Assembly (NCBI RefSeq): GCF_004327335.1
Contig: NZ_QJUO01000007.1
Span: 62,001 to 126,000 of the forward strand
Source of the DNA: Stutzerimonas kirkiae
GTDB taxonomy: Bacteria; Pseudomonadota; Gammaproteobacteria; Pseudomonadales; Pseudomonadaceae
Reading direction: 5' to 3'
DNA: 64,000 nucleotides
A program made the translations under genes and the position numbers. The notes under the pieces were generated by a model. It was not told the origin of the DNA, made no database searches, and saw only the letters and a list, made by a program, of their open reading frames with translations. Within the stretch, counting starts at the first letter, position 1; each line of letters starts with the position of its first letter. Positions 19,109 through 29,843 of the stretch are shown here, piece by piece.

Positions 19109-20232
19109 TCGTGCTCTCCTTGGCTCCACGGCACGGTGCTCTCGATGACGCCGCCGCCCAGGCAGATTTCCCCATCGTAGAAAACCACCGACTGGCCGGG
19201 CGTGACGGCGCGTTGCGGTTCGTCGAAGGCGGCGCGGTAGCCGTTCTCCGTGCGCTCCAGGGTGCAGGCCTGGTCGGCCTGGCGATAGCGGACCTTGGCC
19301 CGCAGGCGGCGCGGCTGTTGCAGTTCGAACGGGTTGACCCAGTAGATGTGCGAGACGTGCAGGGCGCTGGAGAACAGGCGCGGGTGATCGTTGCCCTGGC
19401 CGACCACCAGCACATTGCGCTGCAGGTCCTTGTGCAGGACGTACCAGGGCTCTTCTCCGGCATCCTTGAGGCCGCCGATGCCAAGCCCCTGGCGCTGGCC
19501 GATGGTGTGGTACATCAGGCCGTGATGGCGGCCGATAACCGTGCCCTCGGTGGTTTCGATATCGCCGGGCTGGGCGGGCAGGTACTGCTTGAGAAAGTCG
19601 CTGAAACGTCGTTCGCCGATGAAGCAGATGCCGGTGGAGTCCTTCTTCTTCGCCGTGGCCAGGCCATGGCGTTCGGCGATGGCGCGTACCTGCGGTTTTT
19701 CCAGTTCGCCGACCGGGAACAGGGTCTTGCCGATCTGCTCGCCGCCCACTGCATGCAGGAAGTAGCTCTGGTCCTTGTTGGCGTCCAGGCCCTTGAGCAG
19801 TTCGCTACGACCGTCGATATCGCGGCGGCGTACGTAATGGCCGGTGGCGATCAGGTCGGCGCCTAGCATCAGCGCGTAGTCGAGGAAGGCCTTGAATTTG
19901 ATTTCCCGGTTGCACAGGATGTCCGGGTTGGGCGTGCGGCCTGCCTTGTATTCGGCGAGGAAGTGCTCGAACACGTTGTCCCAGTATTCCGCCGCGAAGT
20001 TCGCCGTGTGCAGCTTGATGCCGATACGGTCGCAGACGGCCTGGGCGTCCGCCAGGTCTTCCCGGGCGGTGCAGTATTCGGTGCCGTCGTCTTCCTCCCA
20101 GTTCTTCATGAACAGGCCTTCCACCTGGTAGCCCTGCTCCAGCAACAGCACGGCGGAAACGGAAGAATCCACGCCGCCGGACATGCCGACGATGACGCGG
20201 GTTTTGGCTGGAGATGAGGTTGAAATGGACAT
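19105..20232 (-). CDS. mnmA: tRNA-specific 2-thiouridylase MnmA
   Basis: 375 residues. N-terminal PP-loop [12 protein letters not shown] binds ATP. The two catalytic cysteines lie in [12 protein letters not shown] and [13 protein letters not shown]. It thiolates U34 of tRNA-Glu, -Gln and -Lys using persulfide from the Tus relay. Start ATG 20232 ([10 protein letters not shown]) chosen over an upstream start because the catalytic domain follows directly. Co-transcribed with hflD. Confidence 0.95.
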   Translation of the reverse strand: MSISTSSPAKTRVIVGMSGGVDSSVSAVLLLEQGYQVEGLFMKNWEEDDGTEYCTAREDLADAQAVCDRIGIKLHTANFAAEYWDNVFEHFLAEYKAGRTPNPDILCNREIKFKAFLDYALMLGADLIATGHYVRRRDIDGRSELLKGLDANKDQSYFLHAVGGEQIGKTLFPVGELEKPQVRAIAERHGLATAKKKDSTGICFIGERRFSDFLKQYLPAQPGDIETTEGTVIGRHHGLMYHTIGQRQGLGIGGLKDAGEEPWYVLHKDLQRNVLVVGQGNDHPRLFSSALHVSHIYWVNPFELQQPRRLRAKVRYRQADQACTLERTENGYRAAFDEPQRAVTPGQSVVFYDGEICLGGGVIESTVPWSQGEHE

Positions 20233-20320
20233 GGCGATCCGCACTGCGATATTCGAATCGCGGGATTCTAGCAGACTTGGTGGGGTGCGCTTCAGGCGGC
20301 GGGCTCAGGGGGCCTGCATT

Positions 20321-20885
20321 AAATCCCGGCCCATGGCCGTGGAAGTTGGGTAATCGTGTGCCATCTCGTTGCGACTGGATTGGCAACCGTGTGTCTGGTT
20401 ATAGAGTGTACAGCGTGACCTCGGGCTCATCGTCCCTGTGCGAATGCCTGGTGGCGGGACGGGGCACGCGTGAATACCTCCCTGTAGCTCTTCGCCGCCA
20501 TCCCTGGCGGCGAAGGCCCCGCCCCGCCACCAGGCATTCGCACAGCCATCTTCAGCGGCGCTTGTGGGGAAGAGCGGGAAACCGAAAGCCCTACAAATGA
20601 TCCAGGCACCGCGAGACGGCTCTTTCCATAGTCGCCTCGGTATTGCCGCGAGCCTGTCCAGCCCCGCTACGAAACCTTCGTCGGCAGGGAAGCGCCCTCT
20701 TATTCATATGAGCGACGGGTTCATGTGTGTTTCGTCGCGGGGCTGGCCGGGTTCGCGACACCACGGACAACAGAACACCGACAGCGGCGTACGATCAGTC
20801 ACACACTTGATTGCCAATCCAGCCGACTGTCGCGTCCGCTGGAGCAGGGTATATGCCTGCCCGGGAGTGGAAGCGAGGGGGCATG
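20321..20885. repeat. Long compound repeat B: core with inverted ends and outer arms
   Basis: The core 20375-20822 lies between CTGGATTGGCAACCGTGTGT and ACACACTTGATTGCCAATCC ends and matches the core at 7772-8193 in the same orientation. That includes the GCCTGGTGGCGGGACGGGGC hairpin and a TTATTCATATGA segment. The left arm 20321-20374 is the reverse complement of the right arm of copy A, and the right arm 20823-20885 that of the left arm of copy A. No supported gene lies within the 20233-21010 gap. Confidence 0.8.
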
Positions 20886-21010
20886 CGATTGCCCTGGCTG
20901 CGGACTGCTGGTTTGAAGCTGAAAGCGGAAAAGGCTTGATCGGGTTTGCTGGGGGAGGCGGCGCACCTTGCGTAAAACGTCGCCATTCACCCTGTGCTCG
21001 ATCGTTGGCT

Positions 21011-21451
21011 CTAGGCTTTTACCAGCGACAGCGGGAAGTGTTCGCCACTCAGGTAGTCGTCGATGCAGCGCAGCAGCAGTTCGCTGCGCCAGCGGGAGCG
21101 TTGCTGCAGTATCTCGTCGCGGGTCATCCAGTGAGGGCCGATGATGCCGTGGTCGAGCGGGCTGTCGGGAAGGTGGCGCAGGGGGCGGGCGCAGAAGCAG
21201 ATGCGCTGGTAGGTCACGCCGTTCGACGGCGCGGTGTAGAGGTATATGCCGGTGACGCCGGTCAGTTCGACTTCCCAGCCGGTTTCCTCCAGCGTTTCGC
21301 GTAATGCGGCGTCAAGCAGGCTTTCATCCGCTTCCAGGTGGCCGGCCGGCTGATTGAACACGGCCTGTCCGCCAGCCATTTCCTCGACCAGGAGGAAGCG
21401 CCCGCGGTCTTCGATGATGGTGGCGACGGTGATATGGGGGTACCAGTCCAT
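21011..21451 (-). CDS. nudJ: Nudix hydrolase, NudJ-like
   Basis: 146 residues with a complete Nudix box at about 37-59 (GHLEADESLL, then AALRETLEETG, with REtLEE supplying metal ligands). The start HITVATIIEDRGRFLLVEE is typical of NudJ (YmfB), which hydrolyses nucleoside tri- and diphosphates and hydroxymethylpyrimidine pyrophosphate. It lies upstream of mnmA, a neighbourhood known in pseudomonads, but is separated from it here by repeat B. Confidence 0.88.
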   Translation of the reverse strand: MDWYPHITVATIIEDRGRFLLVEEMAGGQAVFNQPAGHLEADESLLDAALRETLEETGWEVELTGVTGIYLYTAPSNGVTYQRICFCARPLRHLPDSPLDHGIIGPHWMTRDEILQQRSRWRSELLLRCIDDYLSGEHFPLSLVKA

Positions 21452-21480
21452 GTGCTGTACCTGTGTCGGTTGGGCGGAAA

Positions 21481-21513
21481 CAGAACCCCCGGCACGTGGC
21501 CGGGGGTTCTGTC
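21481..21513 (-). terminator. Rho-independent terminator of idh
   Basis: Perfect stem CAGAACCCCCGGC/GCCGGGGGTTCTG with a four-base loop, 15 bases downstream of the idh stop on the minus strand. Confidence 0.85.
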
Positions 21514-21528
21514 AGGCTTTCGCGGGCT

Positions 21529-23754
<2,226 letters not shown>

Positions 23755-24108
23755 CGGGTATTAACTCTCTTCTTTGCTGGGCGTGCACAGAGTCTCGAGG
23801 TGCGCTGGATAGGCGCTTTCGTTCAATGGAACATTGGCCGAAGGTCGAGAGCTTGCCGCGGTGATTTAGGGCACCAGTAGAGCGTCGAGCGGCTGGGTCA
23901 TGGTGGTGACACGGTCGCTTCAAGGGCCGCTAGCTCCGCATGAGAGTGTGCGGCCCTCAATGACTATGAAGTCATGTGTCGCAGTATATCACCGATATTC
24001 GATGGCAGAAGAGTGCCTCGAATATGCCATGCTGCGCGTCGGACCCGGCTGGGGGCGCCAGCGGCGCATGGCGGTGGGCGGGCTGCACAGGGGCAACGGA
24101 GGGAAGTG

Positions 24109-24135
24109 GCAAGGCCGGTGGTATGCCGGCCTTGG
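24109..24135 (-). terminator. Rho-independent terminator of folD
   Basis: Stem AAGGCCGG/CCGGCCTT just beyond the folD stop. The 23755-24108 gap upstream of idh holds another GGGCCGC/GCGGCCC hairpin at about 23922-23957 and no gene I can support. Confidence 0.65.
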
Positions 24136-24141
24136 CTCGTT

Positions 24142-24996
24142 TCAACTGTGCAGATGTTCCGCGGCGTGCAGGGTGTTTTCCAGCAGGCAGGCGCGCGTCA
24201 TGGGGCCGACCCCGCCGGGTACTGGCGTGATCCAGGCGGCGCGCTGCAGGGCGGGCTCGAATTCGACATCGCCGACGAGCCGGCCATCAGGCTGGCGATT
24301 GATGCCGACGTCGATGACGATGGCCCCTGGTTTGATCCATTCGCCCTTGATCAGGCCGGTTATGCCGGTAGCGACCACCAGCAGGTCGGCGCGACTCACC
24401 TGTTCGGCCAGGTTCCTGGTGAACCTGTGGGTGACGGTCGTGGTGCAGCCGGCCAGCAGCAGTTCCAGTGCCATTGGTCGTCCGACGATGTTCGAGGCGC
24501 CGACCACCACGGCCTCGAGGCCGTGCAGATCGACCCCGGTGCTTTCCAGCAGGGTGATGATGCCCTTGGGCGTGCAGGGGCGCAGCAACGGCATGCGTTG
24601 CGCCAGGCGGCCTATGTTGTAAGGGTGGAAGCCGTCCACATCCTTGTCGGGGCGGATACGCTCCAATAGCTGGGAGGCGTCGAGGTGCTTCGGCAGTGGC
24701 AGTTGCACGAGGATGCCGTCGATCTCCGGCGTTTCGTTGAGGCGGTCGATCAGTTCCAGCAGTTCCTGTTGGCTGGTCTCGGCGGGCAGGTCGTGGGCGA
24801 TAGAATGGAAGCCGACCTGTTCGCAGTCCTTGCGTTTGTGGGCCACGTAGACTTCGGAGGCCGGGTCGTTACCGACCAGGATGACCGCAAGCCCGGGCGC
24901 GCGCAGCCCTTGGGCGCGACGTTGCTGTACACGAGTGGCTATATGCTGGCGGATATTGGCAGCGATCGTTTTACCGTCGATCAGTTGTGCGGTCAT
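24142..24996 (-). CDS. folD: Bifunctional methylenetetrahydrofolate dehydrogenase/cyclohydrolase
   Basis: 284 residues. Signatures [15 protein letters not shown] (with the catalytic Lys) and [11 protein letters not shown] lie in the N-terminal half. [15 protein letters not shown] (NADP-binding) and the C-terminal [11 protein letters not shown] complete the family pattern. It interconverts 5,10-methylene-, 5,10-methenyl- and 10-formyl-tetrahydrofolate. Located beside a tRNA cluster, as in other pseudomonads. Confidence 0.96.
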   Translation of the reverse strand: MTAQLIDGKTIAANIRQHIATRVQQRRAQGLRAPGLAVILVGNDPASEVYVAHKRKDCEQVGFHSIAHDLPAETSQQELLELIDRLNETPEIDGILVQLPLPKHLDASQLLERIRPDKDVDGFHPYNIGRLAQRMPLLRPCTPKGIITLLESTGVDLHGLEAVVVGASNIVGRPMALELLLAGCTTTVTHRFTRNLAEQVSRADLLVVATGITGLIKGEWIKPGAIVIDVGINRQPDGRLVGDVEFEPALQRAAWITPVPGGVGPMTRACLLENTLHAAEHLHS

Positions 24997-25123
24997 GTCG
25001 CTTGGTCAACCATCGGAAGGGATTGGAAAAGGGCGCGCATTCTCGCATGTCGTGCCAGCGCGGCAAAGTCGTGGATATCGAGGAGCAGGGCGATCGCACT
25101 ATGCACGGCAAACAGCCGAAAAC

Positions 25124-25209
25124 AACGCTGGAGGACTCGAGGCTGGACGAAAGAGCGTGGCAACCAGTGCCTTTCGTCCAGCTTTCCAGCCTCCGGCGCT
25201 TTTATCGAA
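25124..25209. repeat. REP-like palindromic repeat (complete)
   Basis: AACGCTGGAGGACTCGAGGC..GGACGAAAG pairs with CTTTCGTCCAGCTTTCCAGC..CCGGCG. The flanking GGCGATCGCACTATGC motif precedes it at 25091, and an inverted copy of that motif follows at about 25236-25245. Lies in the 24997-25432 gap between folD and the tRNA genes. Confidence 0.75.
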
Positions 25210-25294
25210 GGCCCTTGCCGGTGAATAACGGTACAGCGCGATCGCCCTGTATCGAGGGGGGGGTTAACTATCTGAAATTTTTTGATTTTTGCTG

Positions 25295-25323
25295 TTGACC
25301 TGGTGTTTTCGGGTCTATAAGAT
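25295..25323 (+). promoter_or_regulatory. Candidate sigma-70 promoter of the tRNA cluster
   Basis: TTGACC, 17 bases, then TAAGAT, in an AT-rich patch about 110 bases upstream of tRNA-Arg and oriented toward it. A T-rich element (ATTTTTTGATTTTTGC) precedes the -35. The start site is inferred. Confidence 0.5.
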
Positions 25324-25432
25324 TCGTCCCGCTTGTCGAGCACAGCCTGTCGCAGGGTAGGAAAGCTTCGAGGTTTTTCTTCGATAGCATTCAAGCTTGA
25401 ACCTGTAGTTCGTCGGAATTGCGAGTTCGAAA

Positions 25433-25509
25433 GCGCCCGTAGCTCAGCTGGATAGAGCATCCGCCTTCTAAGCGGATGGTCGCAGGTTCGAGTCCTGCCG
25501 GGTGCGCCA
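25433..25509 (+). tRNA. tRNA-Arg (anticodon TCT)
   Basis: 77-nt cloverleaf with a GCGCCCG/CGGGTGC acceptor stem, anticodon loop CTTCTAA giving TCT, T-loop TTCGAGT and an encoded CCA end. First of three same-strand tRNAs. Confidence 0.95.
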
Positions 25510-25540
25510 TTGAGTGCTCTGGCACAAGCAAAGCAATATG

Positions 25541-25616
25541 GTGGGCGTAGCTCAGTTGGTAGAGCACAGGATTGTGGCTCCTGGTGTCGAGGGTTCGATC
25601 CCCTTCGTCCACCCCA
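25541..25616 (+). tRNA. tRNA-His (anticodon GTG)
   Basis: 76-nt cloverleaf with a GTGGGCG/CGTCCAC acceptor stem, anticodon GTG in loop ATTGTGG, T-loop TTCGATC and an encoded CCA. The base before it is G (position 25540), which supplies the extra G-1 facing discriminator C that marks tRNA-His. Confidence 0.95.
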
Positions 25617-25623
25617 TATTCCA

Positions 25624-25652
25624 GAAACGCCAGGCCAAAAGCCTGGCGTTTC
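25624..25652 (+). terminator. Hairpin between tRNA-His and tRNA-Leu
   Basis: AAACGCCAGGC/GCCTGGCGTTT is a perfect 11-bp stem with a four-A loop, followed by TTTCCGTTTTC. It resembles a terminator inside the tRNA cluster, so tRNA-Leu may depend on read-through or its own promoter. Confidence 0.6.
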
Positions 25653-25672
25653 CGTTTTCAGGTTCGAGCCGC

Positions 25673-25757
25673 GCGGACGTGGTGAAATTGGTAGACACAC
25701 CAGATTTAGGTTCTGGCGCCGCAAGGTGTGAGAGTTCGAGTCTCTCCGTCCGCACCA
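25673..25757 (+). tRNA. tRNA-Leu (anticodon TAG)
   Basis: 85-nt type II tRNA with a GCGGACG/CGTCCGC acceptor stem, anticodon TAG in loop TTTAGGT, a long variable arm and an encoded CCA end. Confidence 0.95.
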
Positions 25758-25887
25758 TCTCTCGATAAGCATCGGTCATTTGCGCCCATGGGGCGGGGAA
25801 ATTCCCGGCCGGGGGCGCTTCCGTTTTCCTGGTTTTTCTTTCTCGATCGGCTTTCGGGTCGGTGTCCTGCTGTGCCCTATTGCCGCT

Positions 25888-26367
25888 TCATTCGCTTCCG
25901 CGCCCGGCGTTGCGCTTGTCGTCGCCCTGTGGATGCTTGCCAGCGGCCAGGGCCTGGTTGACCGACAGCCAGTTGCTCACGGCGGCATCGCCGGCCTCGG
26001 CGAAGGCTCGGGCCAGCAGGCGGGCCTGTTCGCGGCGCAGGGCATGCTCAAGCCTGGCGCCTTCCGCGCTCAATTGCAGTTTTCTCTTACGCTTGTCGTC
26101 TTCGTCGGGCAGGCTTTCCACCAGGTGCATTTCCAGTAGCTGGCGCAGGGGGATGTTCAGCGCCTGCTTGCTGACGCCGAGGTAGCCGAGCAGGTCCTTG
26201 ACGCTCAGGCTCGGGTAGTTGGCGATGAAGAACAGGATGCGGTGGTGGACGCGCGACAGTCCGCGGCGTGCCAGCATCTCGTCGGGCTTGGCGGTGAAGG
26301 CCTGGTAAGCGAGGAAAAAACTTTCCATTATCTGGCGCTGAACGGTGCTTTTTTTTAGGTCAGTCAT
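25888..26367 (-). CDS. MarR family transcriptional regulator
   Basis: 159 residues with a winged helix-turn-helix at about 55-100 (LSVKDLLGYLGVSKQALNIPLRQLLE, then the wing DEDDKRKRKLQLSAEG). It is divergent from the class I aminotransferase gene, 68 bases away, with a TCAA/TTGA palindrome between them. It therefore most likely regulates that gene and itself. The ligand is unknown. Confidence 0.88.
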   Translation of the reverse strand: MTDLKKSTVQRQIMESFFLAYQAFTAKPDEMLARRGLSRVHHRILFFIANYPSLSVKDLLGYLGVSKQALNIPLRQLLEMHLVESLPDEDDKRKRKLQLSAEGARLEHALRREQARLLARAFAEAGDAAVSNWLSVNQALAAGKHPQGDDKRNAGRGSE

Positions 26368-26399
26368 ATTGACGTATTTGCCGGCGCGGGAGTAATTTT

Positions 26400-26416
26400 A
26401 GTCAAGTATTTTGACT
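26400..26416. promoter_or_regulatory. Palindromic operator in the MarR/aminotransferase divergon
   Basis: AGTCAAGTATTTTGACT has six-base arms AGTCAA/TTGACT and sits 20 bases before the aminotransferase start. A related TCA-ATATGAC element lies at about 26360-26372 next to the marR start. Size and place fit a MarR-dimer site. Confidence 0.55.
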
Positions 26417-26435
26417 TATTGGGCCCGGTATACCA

Positions 26436-27632
26436 ATGGCTTTTTCCGAACGCGTCGATCGTCTCAAGAGTTCTCTCATTCGTGAAATCCTGGCTGCTGC
26501 ACAGCGCCCGGAGGTCATGTCGTTCGCTGGGGGCCTGCCTGCCGAACCCATGCTGCCGGAGGTGTCCTGGGAGCGGATGCCGGCGAGCATCGGCCAGTAT
26601 GGGATGAGCGAGGGGGAGCCGGCGCTGCGTGAGGCGATCGCCGAGCAGGCGCGGGCGCTCGGTGTGCCCTGCGCGGCCAGCCAGGTGCTGGTTCTCAGCG
26701 GTTCGCAGCAGGCGCTCGACCTGGTTTCCAAGCTGTATATCGACAAGGGTACCGAGGTCTTGCTCGAGGCGCCGACCTACCTGGCGGCGTTGCAGTCCTT
26801 CCAGTTGTTCGGCGCCGATTGCCTGACGGTCCCGCTGCAGGCCGATGGCATCGACCTGCAGGTGTTGCGTGCGCGCCTGCAACGGCACAAGCCGGCGTTC
26901 GCCTACCTGATTCCGACGTTCCAGAATCCGTCCGGCATGCGCTATAGCGCGGCCAAGCGAGAGGCGGTGGCGGCGCTGCTGGATGAATTCGGGGTGACCT
27001 TGCTCGAGGACGAGCCTTATCGCGACCTGGTTTTCGATGAGGTGGAGGCGCGTCCAGTGGTCAGCCATCTGCGCAAGTCCAGCTGGATCTACATGGGAAC
27101 GCTATCGAAGACCCTGCTGCCGGGGCTACGCGTCGGCTATCTGATCGCGACGCCCGATCTGTTCCCGCATCTGCTGCGCTTGAAGCAGGCGGCGGACCTG
27201 CATACCAATCGCATCGGCCAGTGGCAGGCGCTGCAATGGCTGGGGAGCGAGCATTATCGGCAGCACCTGCAGGCCTTGCGGCTTTTCTACCGCGAGCGAC
27301 GTGATGCGATGCAACTGGCGCTGGAAGAGCATTTCGGCGATATCGCGCAGTGGCACCTGCCCCAGGGCGGCCTGTTCTTCTGGCTGGCCCTCAAGCAGCC
27401 GGTGGATACCCGCGTGCTGTTGCAGGCGGCTCTGGCGCGGAACGTGGCATTCATGCCGGGGGAGGCGTTTTTCGTCGAGCCGGAGCGCAACCCGGGTTAT
27501 CTACGGCTGAATTTCAGCCATGTGGCGCCGGAGCGCATGGGGGAGGGGTTACGGCGCTTGGCCGAGGTCGTAAGGGCCGAGCAGAAGGTCTGGCGCGAGA
27601 GTGCCGGGGAATTGTCCGTGCAGGGGGCGTAA
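26436..27632 (+). CDS. Class I/II PLP aminotransferase (MocR/LysN-like)
   Basis: 398 residues. PLP lysine Lys225 in MGTLSKTLLPGLRVGY, Asn164 in TFQNPSG, Asp192 and Tyr195 in EDEPYRDL. The start FAGGLPAEPMLP and the overall pattern match the 2-aminoadipate/valine-pyruvate-like group related to MocR C-terminal domains, but without a DNA-binding domain. The amino donor is not predictable. Followed at 11 bases by a GST gene with its own strong ribosome site; both are probably controlled by the divergent MarR protein. Confidence 0.88.
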   Translation: MAFSERVDRLKSSLIREILAAAQRPEVMSFAGGLPAEPMLPEVSWERMPASIGQYGMSEGEPALREAIAEQARALGVPCAASQVLVLSGSQQALDLVSKLYIDKGTEVLLEAPTYLAALQSFQLFGADCLTVPLQADGIDLQVLRARLQRHKPAFAYLIPTFQNPSGMRYSAAKREAVAALLDEFGVTLLEDEPYRDLVFDEVEARPVVSHLRKSSWIYMGTLSKTLLPGLRVGYLIATPDLFPHLLRLKQAADLHTNRIGQWQALQWLGSEHYRQHLQALRLFYRERRDAMQLALEEHFGDIAQWHLPQGGLFFWLALKQPVDTRVLLQAALARNVAFMPGEAFFVEPERNPGYLRLNFSHVAPERMGEGLRRLAEVVRAEQKVWRESAGELSVQGA

Positions 27633-27643
27633 CGGAGAGGTGT

Positions 27644-28246
27644 ATGTTCAAGGTCTATGGTGACTACCGGTCAGGCAACTGTTACAAGGTCAAGCTGATG
27701 CTGCATCTGCTCGGGTTGGACTATGAGTGGGTGCCGGTCAATATCCTGCGTGGGGAAACCCGCTCGGAAGAATTCCTGAAGAAGAATCCCAACGGCAAGA
27801 TTCCCGTGCTGGAGCTGGAAGACGGGACCTGCCTGTGGGAGTCCAATGCCATCCTCAACTTCCTCGGTGACGGCAGTCCGCTGCTGCCGAGCGATCCGCG
27901 CCTGCGTACCCAGGTGTTGCAGTGGCAGTTCTTCGAGCAGTACAGCCATGAGCCGTTCATCGCTGTGGCGCGCTATATCAAAGTCTATCTGGGCATGCCG
28001 GCGGAGCGCCAGGAGGAGTATCAGGCCAAGCTGCTGGATGGCTATCACGCGTTGAATGTGATGGAGCAGCAACTGCTGCGCACGCCCTACCTGGTGGGCG
28101 ATCGCTATTCAATCGCGGACGTGGCCCTGTACGCCTATACCCATGTGGCCCATGAGGGTGGGTTCGACATGAGCGGTTATCCGGCCATCCGCGCATGGCT
28201 GCAGCGCGTCGAGGCGCAGCCGGGGCACGTGGGGATGTTCGACTAG
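27644..28246 (+). CDS. Glutathione S-transferase family protein
   Basis: 200 residues. The N-terminal thioredoxin-like domain has DYRSGNCYKVKLMLHLLGLDY with Ser as likely activator, and NGKIPVLELEDG with the cis-Pro; WESNAIL follows. The C-terminal helical domain has SIADVALYAYTHVAHEGGF. It conjugates or reduces substrates with glutathione; the specific role is unknown. ATG 27644 has a GGAGAG site, and a longer upstream reading frame would overlap the aminotransferase gene. Confidence 0.9.
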   Translation: MFKVYGDYRSGNCYKVKLMLHLLGLDYEWVPVNILRGETRSEEFLKKNPNGKIPVLELEDGTCLWESNAILNFLGDGSPLLPSDPRLRTQVLQWQFFEQYSHEPFIAVARYIKVYLGMPAERQEEYQAKLLDGYHALNVMEQQLLRTPYLVGDRYSIADVALYAYTHVAHEGGFDMSGYPAIRAWLQRVEAQPGHVGMFD

Positions 28247-28265
28247 ATACGACTCGGGAAGCCGT

Positions 28266-28287
28266 GCGGGGCATGCTGCCGCCCCGC
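28266..28287. terminator. Hairpin between the converging GST and folE genes
   Basis: GCGGGG/CCCCGC stem about 20 bases after the GST stop and 15 before the folE stop, likely shared as a terminator. It lacks a strong T-run. Confidence 0.4.
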
Positions 28288-28301
28288 ATGCCGTGAGGCC
28301 G

Positions 28302-28862
28302 TTATTTCACCAGCCCGAGGAATTCGCCGCGGGTGGCGGCGTTCTTTCTGAATTCGCCAAGCATGACCGAAGTGATCATGGACGAATTCTGCTTTTCGAC
28401 ACCGCGCATCATCATGCACATGTGCTTGGCTTCGATGACCACGGCCACCCCGGCCGCGCCGGTGATCCGCTGGACCGCCTCGGCGATCTGATGGGTGAGG
28501 TTTTCCTGGATCTGCAGGCGGCGGGCATACATATCGACGATGCGTGCCACCTTGGACAGGCCGAGCACCTTGCCGCTGGGCAGGTAGGCCACGTGCGCCT
28601 TGCCGATGAATGGCAGCATGTGGTGTTCGCACAGCGAGTAGAGCTCGATGTCCCGCACCAGCACCATTTCGCTGTTATCCGAGCTGAACAGGGCGCCGTT
28701 GGTGACTTCTTCGAGGGTCTGTCGATAACCCTTGCACAGATACTGCATCGCCTTGGCGGCACGCTTGGGCGTATCCCGCAGACCTTCACGGTTCACATCC
28801 TCGCCGAGCTGGCCGAGGATCGCGGTGTAGTGCTGTTCTATTTCTTTATTACTAGAGTCCAT
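28302..28862 (-). CDS. folE: GTP cyclohydrolase I
   Basis: 186 residues. Zinc ligands Cys78 and His81 in [10 protein letters not shown] and Cys149 in [34 protein letters not shown] is the family core. It converts GTP to dihydroneopterin triphosphate, the first step of folate synthesis. One of several paralogues is common in pseudomonads, so this may be folE2 or similar. Confidence 0.95.
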   Translation of the reverse strand: MDSSNKEIEQHYTAILGQLGEDVNREGLRDTPKRAAKAMQYLCKGYRQTLEEVTNGALFSSDNSEMVLVRDIELYSLCEHHMLPFIGKAHVAYLPSGKVLGLSKVARIVDMYARRLQIQENLTHQIAEAVQRITGAAGVAVVIEAKHMCMMMRGVEKQNSSMITSVMLGEFRKNAATRGEFLGLVK

Positions 28863-28985
28863 GGGGCTTCCAGGGAGTGGTAATTTTCTTGGCGGTGAAG
28901 GGCGACATCATACCTGCCATCCGCCGGATAGTTGCGTCTATGTGGCGAAATTGTACTGCGATTGCCGATGGATGCCGAAGATGCA

Positions 28986-29786
28986 TCAACGGGTCGCGAT
29001 CCAGATCAGCAGGCCGGCCTGGAACAGGCAGAAGGCGATCAGGCAGACGATGGTAAAGCGCAGGCCGCCGTCTTCGCGTCGGTATTTGGCTATCTGTTCC
29101 TGCAGTTCGGCGATGTGGGCTTCCTGCTTGGCAAGATTCTGGTCGGCCTGTTCGAGCATGCTGGCCGAATCCAGCAGTTCGATGATCTGGACCTTGTCCT
29201 GGTTCCAGTCGCCGCGCAAGGCGCTGACACGAGGCGCCGAATAGCTGCCCTTGAACTGGTGCTCGAGGTTGTACTCGACATCGAAGCCCTGGGTCTGCAG
29301 GAAATGGTCGCGCAACTGGCGCTGTTCCTCGTGGCCGTTTTCCGCGAGGGTGCCGCCCTCGACCAGATAGTGCGACCAGCTCTTCTGGGCCCAGAGTACC
29401 GCCTGGGCCAGCAGGAAGCGGCCCAGCCCGCGATTGGCCGGAACGATGCTCAGGCCACTTTCCGGGCCGAAGCGCAGGGTCTTGTTTTCGTGATCGGCCC
29501 AGACTTCCAGGGTGTTCTGCTTGTGCGAGCGTTTCTGCCCGGTTTGATGGATGAACAGCCGCAGCAGGCTTTCCTCCGGGCTGTGACGCTCCACCTGGGC
29601 CAGTTCGACGAAGCGCAGCGGGCGGGGCCCGGTGTATTTGTCGGCGGCCAGGGGCGCCAGGCGCAACAGACGGAAGCGCTCGGGGGCCAGCTCCGCCCAG
29701 GGGTGCGCTGGCGGTACTTGTTCGGCGTTCTCGGCATTCTCGGCGGGCGCTATGGGCGTCTCGGGCGTGTCGGTCATTCCTGGCAT
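28986..29786 (-). CDS. Conserved unknown protein with C-terminal membrane anchor
   Basis: 266 residues, family not recognised. The N-terminal 25 residues are acidic and Ala/Pro-rich. A folded part (about 28-180) contains RFVELAQVERHSPEESLLRLFIHQ and SGLSIVPANRGLGRFLLAQAVLWAQ. A coiled-coil segment (about 205-240, SMLEQADQNLAKQEAHIAEL..QIAKYRRE) leads to a single transmembrane helix at the extreme C-terminus (TIVCLIAFCLFQAGLLIWIA). There is no signal peptide, so the bulk is predicted to be cytosolic and tail-anchored. It lies between folE and a hydrolase gene. The GLGRFLLAQA stretch is faintly GNAT-like, which is only a guess. Confidence 0.75.
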   Translation of the reverse strand: MPGMTDTPETPIAPAENAENAEQVPPAHPWAELAPERFRLLRLAPLAADKYTGPRPLRFVELAQVERHSPEESLLRLFIHQTGQKRSHKQNTLEVWADHENKTLRFGPESGLSIVPANRGLGRFLLAQAVLWAQKSWSHYLVEGGTLAENGHEEQRQLRDHFLQTQGFDVEYNLEHQFKGSYSAPRVSALRGDWNQDKVQIIELLDSASMLEQADQNLAKQEAHIAELQEQIAKYRREDGGLRFTIVCLIAFCLFQAGLLIWIATR

Positions 29787-29843
29787 CTCGTTGGCTACAG
29801 GCTGGGCGCGTCGTTAGTGTTATCGGCGGCGACCAGTCTAACT

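Noticed and set aside
23922..23957. GGGCCGC/GCGGCCC hairpin upstream of idh as a riboswitch
   Set aside because: A single stem with no conserved aptamer pattern; it is more likely a chance or terminator-like palindrome.
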